Below, one piece after another: positions 23,746 through 36,598 of a stretch of 64,000 nt of DNA. The stretch covers positions 51,754,984 through 51,818,983 of the forward strand of contig CM071570.1 in NCBI GenBank assembly GCA_036426205.1, in the 5' to 3' direction. How positions within the stretch are numbered: position 1 is the first letter of the stretch; the number at the start of each line of letters is the position of its first letter. The stretch is from Ascaphus truei (taxonomy: Eukaryota; Chordata; Amphibia; Anura; Ascaphidae). The notes beneath the pieces are model-generated. The model worked only from the letters and a program-made list of their open reading frames with translations, had not been told where the DNA came from and ran no database searches. The translations under genes were made by a program, and so were the position numbers.

Positions 23746-24018
23746 AGAACCTGAAGAGTATCCGCATGCCTGGAATGCTAAGATTGCGAATTGTCTGATT
23801 CAGCTAAATATATTATTGCATCTACTTAAACACAGTATACATGTGTTCTATTTTTTCTAACCCTATGAATACTGTATGTCATTCATAGTATCACTTGTGC
23901 AGTGAAACATCCACATCTTCATGGTTACTTAAAGGCTTATTTGATGCTGGCATGGTCTTGCGACTTATTACTGGAATGCTGTACGCTCTAATAAATCATG
24001 CTTTCTTCTCCGATGCAG

Positions 24019-24162
24019 GATCCAAAAATACTATCTGCACTTGAAGCTGTTGGAAAAGCAGAACAAGAGCTAGAGGGCCGGATAGTGTGTGTCTGCAGTG
24101 GTACAGATCTGGTCAACATCAGCTTCACGTACATGGTAGCAGAGAGTGTAGAAGTAGCTAAG
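24019..24162 (+). CDS. PLCB4: PLCB4 coding exon 4 (residues 76-123), copy A
   Basis: 144 bases, 48 codons, phase 0 at both ends, between CCGATGCAG and a GTATTC donor. Encodes [20 protein letters not shown], then [20 protein letters not shown], then [17 protein letters not shown] is the conserved C-terminal PH-domain stretch of PLC-beta enzymes. The four exons join into one 123-codon frame without a stop. The following exon (the end of the PH domain and the EF hands) was looked for in 24163-32120 and 60429-64000 and not found, so the gene continues outside the window. Confidence 0.94.
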
Positions 24163-27100
24163 GTATTCTACAATTAAACACTGCTTATGATGCAAACATG
24201 TTTCTGTGGCTACCCTGATCTGTTCATGTCAAATACAGTATGACTTATAGAGGCTTGGCAGGAAGAGATTACTGTAATATTAACAACCCACAAAGGGACA
24301 ACAAACACATACACTGAGTACATGAAATAAAACATACAAAAAGGAAATAGACCCTTCGATTTTAGTCAACAATGTCCCTTGCAACACATTGCAAATCACC
24401 AGAGAACCATGTGTGCACAATGATAGTGCTATAGTATAAGATATCCTATTTCTACATTAACATATAACATTCTATATTGATAATAATTACACATATGTTT
24501 GAGGCCCACTCCTAAATTGGTCTCCCTCTTTCTCCTTCCGTCTGCAGCAAATCCCACATTTGCATGTCTCAGGGAGGCTTTGACTTTTCCAGGCGATATT
24601 GTATCAAATCGGGTGAAAAAGTGCATGAAAATGAGATGTCAAATAGATTTTTTTATATACATAGTTAATTCTTAATGAAATACAGTAAAAAAAATCACAA
24701 ATTTTTACCATGTGAAATAGCATTATGTTTTTTTCGATAATTTTGCATTGGAAATATCATTAGCACTCGAAACGCTAAACTTGGATGGTGTATGAGATAA
24801 TTAAAAATAATCTTTATTAGAGCATCTGATAAAATAATGGGCTTTAAAATAAACAGTTCAGTGGCACCTGTGTAGAACCAGTGGGAGTGTAGTAACTCCG
24901 GTTAGGGAACTAGATCCCTCTGACAGTGTATAAATTATAAATACTGTGCCTAGGTGGGTGGCTTAGATGGGCTACCTGCCTAGGTAGCACAAAATACAAA
25001 TGGGTATGACTAGACACCCTGGATAAAATGCTTAAAGCTTGCCTGGTATAACAGAGTTCCATTAGAGAACTCGTAGTCCCTGTTGATAGGTAGGTATAAT
25101 AATAACCACCGAATCCTGGGTCTGTAGAATATAAGGTAAGCCAAGTTGATGTATATAATAGTGAATCACTGTTGTGGCAATACCTATTGCATATGTAAGA
25201 ATCAACTAATCTGTTGACAAATGGTATTGTAGAGTACCTGATACAGTGTGCTAGCTCAGAGCAACACAGAAGCAACACTTAAGCGTGCACTATAACCCTT
25301 AAGACAGCTGAGAAATAGTAGTTGCATTGTTGCAGTTCCCATGCACAGAGGGGAAAACAGCAACACACTGATACACTGGATTAGATATAGTGAGAAAAGT
25401 GTTTATCTGATAAACACTAAACTAAATAGCATACCAGTGTTATACCCAGGTTATGGTAAAGCACCTAGGGAGTAATCAATAGTGTGAGAACCCCCTTAAA
25501 GGGTATGAGTTGACAGTCCAAACCTAAGTGACCCCAGGATAGGGTCATTGACCTAAGAATAATAGTAGTGTGCTTGATGCTTAGTAACAGTAACTGTAGC
25601 CAGCAGAGTAACTTTATATCCTAGTATAGCAAAGGACTGCAAATAGGTAATTCTGTCCCTAGTAAATATGGTCTAAAGCTAAAGACTGGTGCTATAAAAC
25701 GTATCCCCTTTGAAAGCACGGGCTGCGTCTGCTCGTCGGAATATACCGCAGCTTTAGTAATATGCCACGAGCAGGGCTGCGCAGATGCTCCCGTGTGGAG
25801 GCCCATATACTGCGAACACAATGTATGAGCCTTGCACGTGCACGTTAGGGGGAGTGCCGACGCGCGCGTTTCGCTGAACGCTTTGTCAAGGCTGTAGTCG
25901 GAACTTGCCCCAAACAGCCCCTCTACGTTCTACTTATCTTATTACCATTACAGCTGTAGCGGGGGTCCCTCTCTAGTTTAGCCTTTAATGAATAGGTCCC
26001 CATATATGCCCGCGAACTGACTATTTTATGTCAAACTGTATATTACTTTTACTCACTGAAGTGACCACCAAGTTAACATTACAATGAAAAAGAAATGGTC
26101 AGAATTGGAAAAATATAAATAAGACATTTCTCCAATTTTAACAAAAACTTGAAAAAACTGTTCTGCCAGGGAAATAAAGGGATAACTATTGCTTCCAGAC
26201 ATTTACTTACATTCCACCTGGATTGGTAAGAATAATACTTATTATTGTTATGTGATACTGGTAACGTGGGCACCACTTTTTTTCAGTCACATGATTGCTT
26301 GCCACTGACCTCAGTTTGAAAATCCAGATCATTTTTCTACCATTCCTTTCGTAACTGCAACAACTTGCTTACATGTGTGTCATTAAAGTCACTGCAAAGG
26401 GGCGTCTTTCATTACTGAATTGCCAACAGCTGTACTTGCTTATTTAATTCCCACAGTGAAATGGAAGACTTCCAACATAAATTTCATTTTGTGGCCCAAA
26501 TGATTTCACATCTCGCCTGCAAAGTATTTTGTCGCCTCTCTGTAGAAATAGCGTAAAAAGACTGGTCACACCTACGGCCCATATTATTTAGAGATGAGCT
26601 GAATAGATTCATATGAAACCGAGAAATCTGGTAAGCATTGAGAACAGATTTATAGGGCTGAAACGTATTTATATCGGCTGCTCTCATGGCTCGCTTTTCA
26701 GTTTTGCTTCTTTACTTGCATGCTTCTTTGTAAGTTAAAAAAATATATATATTTGATTCAATGACAGGGTACACTTGATCTTCATGAGCAAGTTCTGATG
26801 GCCGTAGAATGTAGCAGAACCACACTGCAATTACTTGAGGTCACCATAGGTCACCACAGACCAGTGGAAATGTATTGTTTATCCCTTGGTTTACAGGCTT
26901 TTTGTAAAGCTAATTTGCTAACTGGTTTACATACTTGTACCATACTCACATTGATCTAGAGGAAAGCAAACCAAAGAAATAACCGGAAGTTGTGCTACTG
27001 TGCATCCTTCCTGAATGGTTTATATATACCTAAAATGCTATGATTTTGTATTTGTTTTAGATATGTGTTACTGTTATTTAGTAGGAATGTTGAGAGTTGT

Positions 27101-28069
27101 GTTTCACTTGATTTTTTTTGTGTAAGCCACAAACTTGATGTAATTAGAGGATTAGTGGCACTCTTGCTTCATATTATTTTTATTGCATAAAGTATATTGT
27201 GTGTCTGCCATCACACATTTTCTGTAGCTATACTGTGCTCTTAAGATACATACCTGTTTTATCAATCTAAAATATTTGTTACATAAAAGGAAAAGGAAAG
27301 ATGCATTGAGTTTTTGTGTTTAAAACATTTCCTGGGATACCAATAATAATAATAAAAAAAAGACAGTAGAGGGAATGAATAATGACATAGATTCTGTAGT
27401 GTGCTAGTGCTGAAGGCTTTTGGGGACTTCAAGTGAAGCTGGGAGAGCATTCCAGAAGTGAGACCTGCATGAAATTAAAGAGCACCCCACTTCTTCTTTT
27501 TTAACTCTGTAGTCTGTAAACAGGTTTACTTTCTGGAACTTACTTTTACACAGCAAAGGCTGAGTTCTGTGCAACTTAGCATATTAAGCAGAAAAAGTAA
27601 ACTCCATGTCTAACTCAGGGGAAACCATCCTGATGCAGGATAACCATTCCAGTGATTGGTGCTGTTGTTACATACAAGGATGACACGACATAGAGAGTTG
27701 TACAGCATACCAAACAGAGTCTGTAGAACAGTACCACAGCTTCAAGGGGCGCCCCCCCCCCCCCCCCGAAGGTGCTAGATTTTCTTGGGGGGATGCAGCT
27801 GTTACAGAGGCCCCGCACTTACCTGAAGGCATTTAAATTAAATGCCGGGGATCGTGAGGCCTCTATAACGTCTTAACTGACCTTGGTTCCAACGACGCGT
27901 CTCCATATCAATCAGCGTCAAATGACGCCATAGGGTCACGTGACATCATATTGCCATGGTAACGTGGCATCACACAGCCCCGTTACGTCGTTTGACGCCG
28001 GAGCCGTGCAGGGGGGGGGGGAGGGGGCGTGAGCCGAAGGGAGAGGAGGAAGGGGGGCACATGATGGTA
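24163..28069 (+). other. PLCB4: Start of PLCB4 intron 4, copy A
   Basis: No further exon. About 24765-25985 is a repeat-like block ending in GTTTCGCTGAACG...TTTGTCAA (25868-25890). 26000-27600 is AT-rich with nothing recognised. A C run lies at about 27752-27766 in GC-rich sequence, and 27885-28015 is CpG-rich. Confidence 0.6.
27885..28015. repeat. CpG-rich repeat with GACGTCA/TTTGACGCC motifs
   Basis: CAGCGTCAAATGACGCC and CGTTACGTCGTTTGACGCC lie in opposing orientation around a TCACGTGACATCAT centre. Similar in style to 11325-11470. Ends in a G run just before the point where copies A and B stop matching. Confidence 0.5.
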
Positions 28070-31000
28070 GCAAAAGCGGGCACATCCCGCGGAACAGAGC
28101 GGAAGTGTCGTTTTTTTATTGATCATTTTCATAATTGTTCTTATCATGTTGTCATTTACAGGAGCTGGGTTCTTAACAAATACAAACGCATATAATTTTT
28201 CCTCAATGCGATGTGTCGCTTTTGTCTATTGTACGCCTCTACGTTCCGTTATGGGACTCACATTATAGGAAAATTTTGGAGTACTACCCATCCTCCTGCT
28301 GACGGTTTGCATCGGGGAAGACACGTTTTGTACATCCACATTTATAGTGGACGGAGTTGAGGTCTAACTTTTATATGAAAGTGGAAACAAAACCACATAA
28401 ATAACCCAGGCACGAGGAGAGCTTGAAGATAGCCACAATATGTACAATAGCGTGTCCTTTTCAGAAGATTGTAAAAGGCAATTCAATCACAGATGAGAAT
28501 TGCCCAGTGGAATAATGTGAATTCAACTGATATCTTGAAAACAATAGTAGAGAAAATCCTTGTACTGCAAACCCTTCATAACATGGAAAAGCATTTTCCA
28601 TAGTTTAATCCCATTGACAAAAAAAGAAAGATGTCAAGAACCTATAAACCAATTGGTCTACTTTGGATCACTACAAATTTACGAAGATACTCAACTAATC
28701 ACTTCAACAATGACCCTGGGATTTGCCCAGCCTACAGACCAAGGGGAATTTGCAATGAATACGACAGGCACAATGAAACATCTCGACGGTAATTGTACAA
28801 GAAGTTTGATTTTCCCTAAGGTAATTAAAAGTGATCCTACCATTCAACTTAGGATTCATATATAGGCCAAAGTGCAGTTTGACCGCTCTGTTTTACCCCT
28901 CCGGGGCGTTTTAGAGTGGCATTAATAGTGTGGAGAAGTGTAACATTGAAATTATAAGGAACATCGTACAGAGAATGCTACGACCAACAATCAACAGAAC
29001 ACGTTAAATTACGAATTAAGACCAACAAGATAAGGATAATCCCGGGTGTGTGGGCCAGGGAGACCACCATGTCACCGAATAATTTAAAGAAGACATGCAT
29101 GTGGTGCATTACAAAAAAAGTAAAATCAAAAATTCATAATTGGTAGGATCTTGAGTCCTCTAGAATTATGCAGACAGGAAAACAATTGTTATTTTTCAGC
29201 CCAAGAGACCTCAAAACAGCAACGAATCGTTTAACATCACCTAAGCAGTAAGAATGTGTGCGCCTCCATATGAATTCCGAAAGCCCAAAGTGATGTTCAA
29301 TAAATGCGTGAATCTACAAAGATTGAAAATAAATGGAATAGAAAGCTAGAATAATTCAAAACTCTACTGTCTACTACCGGCTGACCAGCAAAAAGTATCA
29401 ATGAATGGGAAGCTTTTTGAAGGAATTAATAGGAGAATGGAAGACAAGACAACTTGCAAGGGACCCTTCCACTGTGCCTCATAAGTAAAATGTTGCAAAT
29501 CAGTGGTATTCTGCCTGTGCGCATGTATGAGATGGTGAAACTGTACCTAAATGCAGAGATAATGTTCAAAAGCTTCAGATAACCTCAAAGACTATAGAAA
29601 GATAATAATACACACATATTCAACAATCTCTGAGAACCACCAAACTTACCACATATATATATAATATATATATAGATATTAAGTGTTCAAAGGAGTGCCA
29701 GTGGGTGTGGGGCTAATGTATAGACACAAAAAAGGACAAGCACACCAATATGCCCAAAGCTATTTATTTCCACACTGTGAACAAAATACACTGTGCCAAA
29801 TACCTATATATTCCTTGAAAAGGGGTCATTTATTTTAAACCCTCTTGGCCGATAATCGTTGTAAGCGCTGCTGCACACTGCTGTCAGAGGCATGAACGGT
29901 TCAGGATCCGAAACACTCTGAGTTAAAATTCTTATTTACCTTATCATTAGGGGGGAAATGATCAGCATTGGATCTATATCGTATACCCAAGAACAAAAAC
30001 AAAATGAAACTGACGCCTTTCCAACTTGGACAGTGGGGATGGGTCGAGCTTAAAAACCTTGGGGGGAGGGCCCACTAAACCTCCCCAAATAGAATATTAA
30101 AGTATTAGTGGAAAGATGTTATAATCTGGTAATTACCGAAGCATCAAACTTACTGCAATGTGTTCAGCAGCAAACAAAAGTCTACCTCATCACATGGTGA
30201 ATAAATTTAAAATGACAGTGGGGCTGCGAACACATCAGAATTACCAGTGTTGGATTAAAGATGGGTACTGCAAGCTGGGTATTCTAGTAAAATATCATAC
30301 GACCCAAGAAGAAACACGAGACGCAGAATAAGAAATGGAGAAATCAGCATTTTTTTTCGGGGGGACAGATACGCGAAGCAGAGAGGCTTACAAACCTCTC
30401 TATCTGGTCCATTGGGAGTCTTAATCCACCAGTGGTCAACCAAGGGTTTGAAGAGGATGATGAGATTATCTTATCATATATATATATAGTATATATATTT
30501 ATATATATATCTATATATATATAGATATATATAACAGAAAAGAGTGCACACCCCATAGTGTAACATGTACATTATGTCAGGGGGTGGACAAGGTAGGGAA
30601 AGGTTCAACGTCACACAGGTTGTACAAAATAATAAAAGTGTTTGTGACATATAATCCCGCCACAATAAAGATAGGTCCTGCGAGGAGATACTGCTGTAGC
30701 GGGTTTGCTCTGAACAGCTGGGAAGCCATGGATGGTTGAGATGAGTCCCGTTATGTAGCGAGCTGAATACTCGCGCCTCAATAGTAGCACCTTGACCGGG
30801 GCGATCCTGCCTGACTGTATCTTCCATGCTGATGACGTATGCCGCAATCTTTAAAGATCCTTTTTACGGCGTTACGGGCACCCATGGGGCGAACTATACT
30901 CAGTAGGTCTTCAGCTCTGTTTGCTGATTCAAACAACACCACAACGGTAAACATAAGTAGATTTGAGAAGCACATCTCAACGTTTTTAAAGATTATATTT

Positions 31001-32120
31001 TATATTGTAAAAAAAAGTGGTAAGAAATTCAGTAACACAGGACATTCACCACAGATCGTAGATGAAAATAAAACTACCATTCAAGTCAAGTGACTGGCAA
31101 ACAACCTTTACTTCTCAATATGCCTTCAGGAGAAAAGAATAGTCATCATATGGTGTTTTGAGATATTTATAGTAGCAGATATCATACTGCATCTCTAATG
31201 TTTTCTCTTTCTGCTGTGGGCAGTCTTTGTTATAAAATTGAAAACACTTTTGCTGTAGTAATGTCTGGTGGAGTGTGAATCTAAAAAAAAATCTAAACTG
31301 GGATGGTTTATGAGCTTGTTCTAGCAAATTATTTATTCACAGATAATGGACCTGTTGATGTTTTTGTTAGAAGGACTTTCTGGCATCCTTTAGCTCTCAC
31401 ACATTTTGCCTAGAGTTGTCTGTACAAATGGGGTGGAAACAAAAATCCTATTTCACTAATGCTTTTATAGTCGGTATAAAAAACGCTGTAATGGAAAGTC
31501 CCTGTGGACCAAATAACTACTGCCATGACACCTGTTTTTAAGGTTTATTGTCTGGTGAACTGATGCCCTGTCATACCGTCAGTGACACCCATTGTAAGGT
31601 TATTTTTGTAAATGAATGAATGTTTCTAAGTAAAGCAAGACTATGATAAGGTCACGACAATTATGCCACACTACATTGAAAACTTCATTAGTGCTGTACA
31701 TAACATTGTGAACATGCTGTAATTAATGAGAAATTTACAAAAGCCGATTAACACGGAGCATGACTGAATCATGATATAAATGAAGTAATGGATATGATTC
31801 TTCATGTATACTCCTCATTAAGTATCTTACAACATTAATCTTATTGAACTATTTAATTTGTATCTATGCCTGGTGGCTAAAGCGTCTGCCCTCCCTGTCC
31901 ATCACTACTTCGGCTGTATGATGCAGGCGTGTCAGGCCCCCTATCTTGGGCTTCCTTGAGTGGTAGGATGATGTGGACAAAATGACACGGTACTGTGTGT
32001 TGCTAACCGGACGCAGACCTGGTGGCTGGTGCCCTGCAAACCCTTCTGTTCTGCACTAAAGAAAGCAGTTCTAAATTATAGATCATTCTGAGTCTCTTCC
32101 TCTATACCTCTTAGGGATTG
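28070..32120. other. Single-copy stretch between the duplicates, no gene recognised
   Basis: Not shared with copy A or B. It contains (AT)n runs at about 29647-29672 and 30475-30530, a 101-codon frame at 28560-28865 with no recognised similarity, and a CpG-richer part at about 30640-30900. No exon of PLCB4 and no tRNA seen. The join at 32120/32121 starts copy B without any repeat or target duplication that I can see. Confidence 0.5.
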
Positions 32121-33476
32121 AGATGTGCCCTCAGCCACAAACAAAATCAGAGGGCTGAAGAGAAACACCAGGCCTCAAACGTCTATAACAGGGCCTAGGT
32201 ACCATCCCAGATGTCTGGACCCTGAGCCAAAAGAATGTTCCTGCTGTAATTACCATCTGCAGTGTAAGCTACAATTAAGCGAGTTCCCGTGTTTAATATA
32301 TACCCGGAAAAAATCGGGCTGTCTAAGTCTCCATCTATCGGGGGGAGTATACAAGATTATTTTCACTCACTGCGGGGACTGTCTCCAGCCAAGCTAAGAG
32401 CCTGGCAGTGGATGAGGGATGCAATTGCACGCAAAGAGAGGAATGAAGCCTGAGATATCAAAAGCCTGTCCTGTTATCCCCACAGACATCGCGACCCTCA
32501 GATATCCTGCAGCCATCAGGTACAAATGTACCAACATCCACCTGGTAGCAACAGCCAATCTCCCAGAGGGGGGGTGGGGGGTTGGAGCCGGGGGCGCTAC
32601 AATTTCATTAAGCAATATTCTTATATGTGGCTCTCATGAATAGTGCACATTGTGGGTTTTTAATACAATGAATATTTCTTATGTTTGCAACCCGAACCTC
32701 ATATAATGCGAAGAAAGGACGGAAAGACAGCTACATCAAACAAATTGAAAGCCCGAGAAACATCTGGTTCCCATGATTTAAGATAGTGAACAACTTCTGG
32801 CTCGGGAAGGGTCTCACCCCCCCGCCCCCTTGAGACCATCTGAAGAGTTACTGATGTAGAAGCAGGAACCACAGCCTGCATACTGTACAGCTTGTCAGTC
32901 AACTGCTGCACTTAATACATTCGCCCCATAACGGATACCATGGTGGATGGCATTGTTAGTTTAGGGCTCTACTTCTTAGTGGTGACATCTCTGGTCATAT
33001 ATCTCTTCCTGTACTTAAAGCCCATCACCAATCAGATTTTTAGATGGTTTTGGACAGTTTCTCTGCTGGTTCGGCTGATAGAGTTGGCTGAATCATGTAC
33101 AGAACAGTGGTTTTTGTCCAAATCTAGCCATGAAATAATCACAGGATTTCATGGCCATTGAAAAGAGGATATATCCGGCTAAAACTAGATGCCTGTGACC
33201 CTAATATCCAGAGCCTAATTTTTATGCTATATTTTAGACCAATGCTTTTATCAAAACCATTTCTCCATAATAAGCCATCAACTAATAGTGTTTTACTCAT
33301 GTTTGCAAGCAACTGCCTGCCAACATAATTACAGGTAAAGACACCGAACTAAACGTTCTTTGAAACCTCCTGCATTATAAGTGGCAATTAGCAGAAATAC
33401 CAAATTATTCTCTAATGGGGCAAAGTATCGTTTTTAGATGACAATTTTGAAAGTTTTGTTCAAAATGATGTGAGAG

Positions 33477-34089
33477 TAGAAATATCACGTGTATGGTAAA
33501 GTCCAGTTGCTATAAGTGCGACTATTGTTTAAAATCATGATGGATCTTTGACACTAAAACTAATACTGATATTTATTTAATTTTATTTATAAAATGATTT
33601 TAACAGAAAGAATAAACATTGAGATTACCTCTCGTATTTCCCAAGTATGTCTGGCATAGAGTTAAAATTGACAAATAATACATGTTTACAAAGTATAGTT
33701 ACACTAAATGGAACAGGGTATACATTATATACCAGACCTTTCATGCACAGTTTAAAGAGATGTAGTTAAGGCTTACTGTTGTTAACAGTTGTCACAGACA
33801 AAGATTAAAATGTGAGATAGCCTTAGTTTGAAGCAACTATCACTGGTATATGGGCTTTCTTACACTCTCATAATCTTTTTTTGTAATGTTTCTCTCCCTA
33901 ATCTGTGTTAACAACTCCTGGAATATTTGTAAATCCATTTTTGCTGATCCGAGAGAGAGAACTCCTCTAAAGCTATTGGGTCTTATAATATCAATTGTAG
34001 TCCAAATAAGTCAGGTATCACCTAGACTGAAGTAATCATTTGGACTCTTCACTATCGCACACTGGACTAAAACACAGCTATGGTTTCTA
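33477..34089. mobile_element. TIR element, copy B of 1248-1831
   Basis: Same element as in copy A; terminal repeats are degraded by extra bases. Confidence 0.6.
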
Positions 34090-34099
34090 TTTTATTTTT

Positions 34100-36598
34100 G
34101 GTTACATATTACAGTCATATGAGGTTTGAAAAAAGCTATACGTCCATCAGTTCAACTACTAAATTTAGGACGACAGATACTTTCCTATAGTTTTATTGAC
34201 AGTATATTGGATCCAAAGAGAAGGTGCAAACAAAGATACAACACACCAGTTAGGGAATATCCTCTAATGATATCTCATAAGGGGAACAATCTTCCCCTGT
34301 AACATGGCAGTCCGTGTGACGAAACTATCTCAAAGATCCAGCAGATTTGGTTAAGTGCAGCAGGCAATTAACTAGACTCCACCTGCCCAGTTACGAAGTC
34401 AGTAAGACACAGCCTTTGTGATACGGAAGAAGATTCCTGTAGCTCACATTTGGAGCAGAGTAGCCTGCACCCCAATACATTGTCTTGTCACAAAGGCTGT
34501 GGTGAGATCACGACTCCAGAAGACCTATATTTCCTGGATACAGGGACCCAGGAACCTGCCAGAGACTGACATGGAGTGGCCAACCGTGCTAAGGTACTTC
34601 CGAGACCTTTGGGGTGATAAGGGCTGGTAATGGAAGATATGTTCTCCAGTCCTGCAATAGGATCTGGGGAAGTAAGTTGGCCTACAAAGGGATAGGCCGT
34701 TTGTTATGTTTTTGTTTTTTGTTATGTTTGGCTGGATAAATGAACAGGCTCAATAACGCAAAAAAAAGGAGAGAATATATAATTTTCACCCCAAATCATC
34801 TCCATTATATGTCCCGCTCTGCACACATCTCTTACACTCCCTGACTCCAAATATTGGCATCAGATTACTCCTGGATCAATATCCTTCCCATGTTTACGTA
34901 TTGGTATAGTCCTGTATATTTTTGTTCCTTTCTAAAAAGATGTCCACCTTTTTTGAAGATATCTATTATTTATATGCCATCACAGTCCTCCATGTGTATG
35001 ATTGCCACATTTTCACTGCCTAAGATAACAAGAACCGCTTTCCTTGTTTGCTGGGGAAATCTCCGTTTCCTCCAAACTTAAGCTAGACCACCGAGTCTTG
35101 TGTACTGCCCTGGGATGAATAGTGTCTTTGAAAGCTCCGTGTATTGTACCTCGAATATATTGTGTATTAGTTATCATATCCCCTCTTAGACGCCACTTTT
35201 CTAATGTAAGCCAAATCTAATTTAGCTAGCTCTCCTCATGTCAGATTTCCCATCACCCTTTATTAATTATTGGTGTCCTCGTCCTGTACTTTTTTATTAG
35301 GTTCCATAATGTTCTTTTTTATGTAGTGGTGCCACAAAAGGTGTACTCCCTATCAAGGTGTGGTCTTACTAATGCTTTATAAAGGTATCAGTCGTTTACT
35401 CTTTCCCTTCCATCCATCCCCCGTTTAATGCAAGATCGATCTTGGTTGCCCTTTGCCGCTACTGCATGACATTTTGCACTATGTGTAACAATCCTTCTGC
35501 TACAAAACATCGCCTCCTAATCCTTCTCATCAAGGATTCTCCTAACTTTATCCCCATTTTAATGTGTAAGTTGCCTGATTATTCTTGTTTCCTAAATGCC
35601 TGCCTTACATTTATCTGTATTAAAAACTCTCATCTGCCATTTCCTTGTCCCAGTTTACAGTCCAAATCCTTCTGGAGAGAACCTTACTCCTGCTCTATTC
35701 TACTACTACCGAGTTAACCCAATTTAGTGTCATCAGCAAGATGGAGACTTTGCTCTCGATGCCCCAACCCAAGGTCTTATACCAAGGTTGTAAAAAGCAG
35801 AGGTCACAGTTACCAATCCTTGAGATACGACTCACTCCGCAACTTTACGCCAACCAAAAAAGTTCCTTTAACGACAAATCTCTGTTGTCCTCTCTTCAAC
35901 CATGTTTCAACAATCACAGTAGCATATATTTTTCTTGAGATCCGATTTGCTCTATTTTGTATCACTAACTTCTTGTATGGAACCGTATAAAAGCCTTTGC
36001 ACAAATCGACGTAGACTACAACAACTGCATTAACCCGGGTCTAAATTCCTACTAGCTCCTGCAAATAAACTAATACGGTTAGTTGTGACTCACTATCCTT
36101 GATAATTCATGCTACAATTACGAATATTTTTTTTACCTTAGATATCCTGAATATTATGACTTACTAACCTTCAAGCGAGTTTCCCCCACTATTGCATGTT
36201 AGGCGTACAGGTCTGTAGTTCCCTGGGTTGTGAATCTAGCTAGCTCCCCTTTGTAAATATAGGCACCACATCCGCTTTACGCCAATCTTGTGGTACGGAG
36301 CCTGTGGAAAGTGAGTCTGAGTATTAAAGATATGGTTTGGCTATAACTGAACTTAGCTCCTTAAGAACTCTTTGGCTTTATGCCTTATATTCCACTTAAT
36401 TTTATATCAAGCCGCGTATAAACGTCTTTCCTCAGTTAACCAATTGTTTGGTTATATAGAGGTTGGTGGCTTGCCTCGCGCAGCACTATTATGCATTAAA
36501 TTCTGTCCCTGGTAAACACAGAGGCAAATAATTTGTTCAATACCTCTGCTTTTTCCCTTATCTCAAATAATTTTTGGTCCTGGTTAATTCGGTACTTA
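34100..36598 (-). mobile_element. CR1 LINE with LTR insertion, copy B
   Basis: Same element as 1843-4262. The reverse-transcriptase frames are broken further by indels and only short pieces remain open. Confidence 0.82.
34298..34836 (+). mobile_element. Solo LTR, copy B of 2035-2552
   Basis: TGTAAC start and TTACA end preserved. The AATAAA of copy A is disrupted (AATAACG). Confidence 0.7.

Larger units (their letters stand above)
22317..24018 (+). other. PLCB4: PLCB4 intron 3, copy A
   Basis: GTAATG donor, GATGCAG acceptor. Contains the hAT MITE at 22376-22581, a (TG)n tract and a CpG-rich block. No coding exon between exons 3 and 4. Confidence 0.8.
1..28069. repeat. Copy A of a ~28-kb duplicated segment
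   Basis: Collinear with 32121-60428. Matched anchors give offsets of 32120 at base 1, 32264 at 2225, 32482 at 7921, 32536 at 9961, 32514 at 14707, 32405 at 24005 and 32320 at 28021. The two copies therefore differ by many small indels and no large rearrangement. All four PLCB4 exons are intact here. The left end is set by the window edge, so the true start may lie outside. The right end is where homology stops, just after 28069. Probably the better-polished version of one locus. Confidence 0.9.

Noticed and set aside
23177..23754. Overlapping frames on both strands in the CpG-rich block
   Set aside because: GC-rich DNA has few stops; no homology, and the frames do not survive in copy B.
24163..28069. 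The next PLCB4 exon (end of the PH domain)
   Set aside because: No stretch with acceptor, donor and the expected Gln-Trp-Val-containing start was found; likely further downstream.
28560..28865. 101-codon + strand frame as a gene
   Set aside because: No recognised similarity, no splice or promoter context; length is compatible with chance in a 4-kb stretch.
30830..30870. CTGATGACG as a hammerhead core
   Set aside because: No GAA block or stem I partner nearby.
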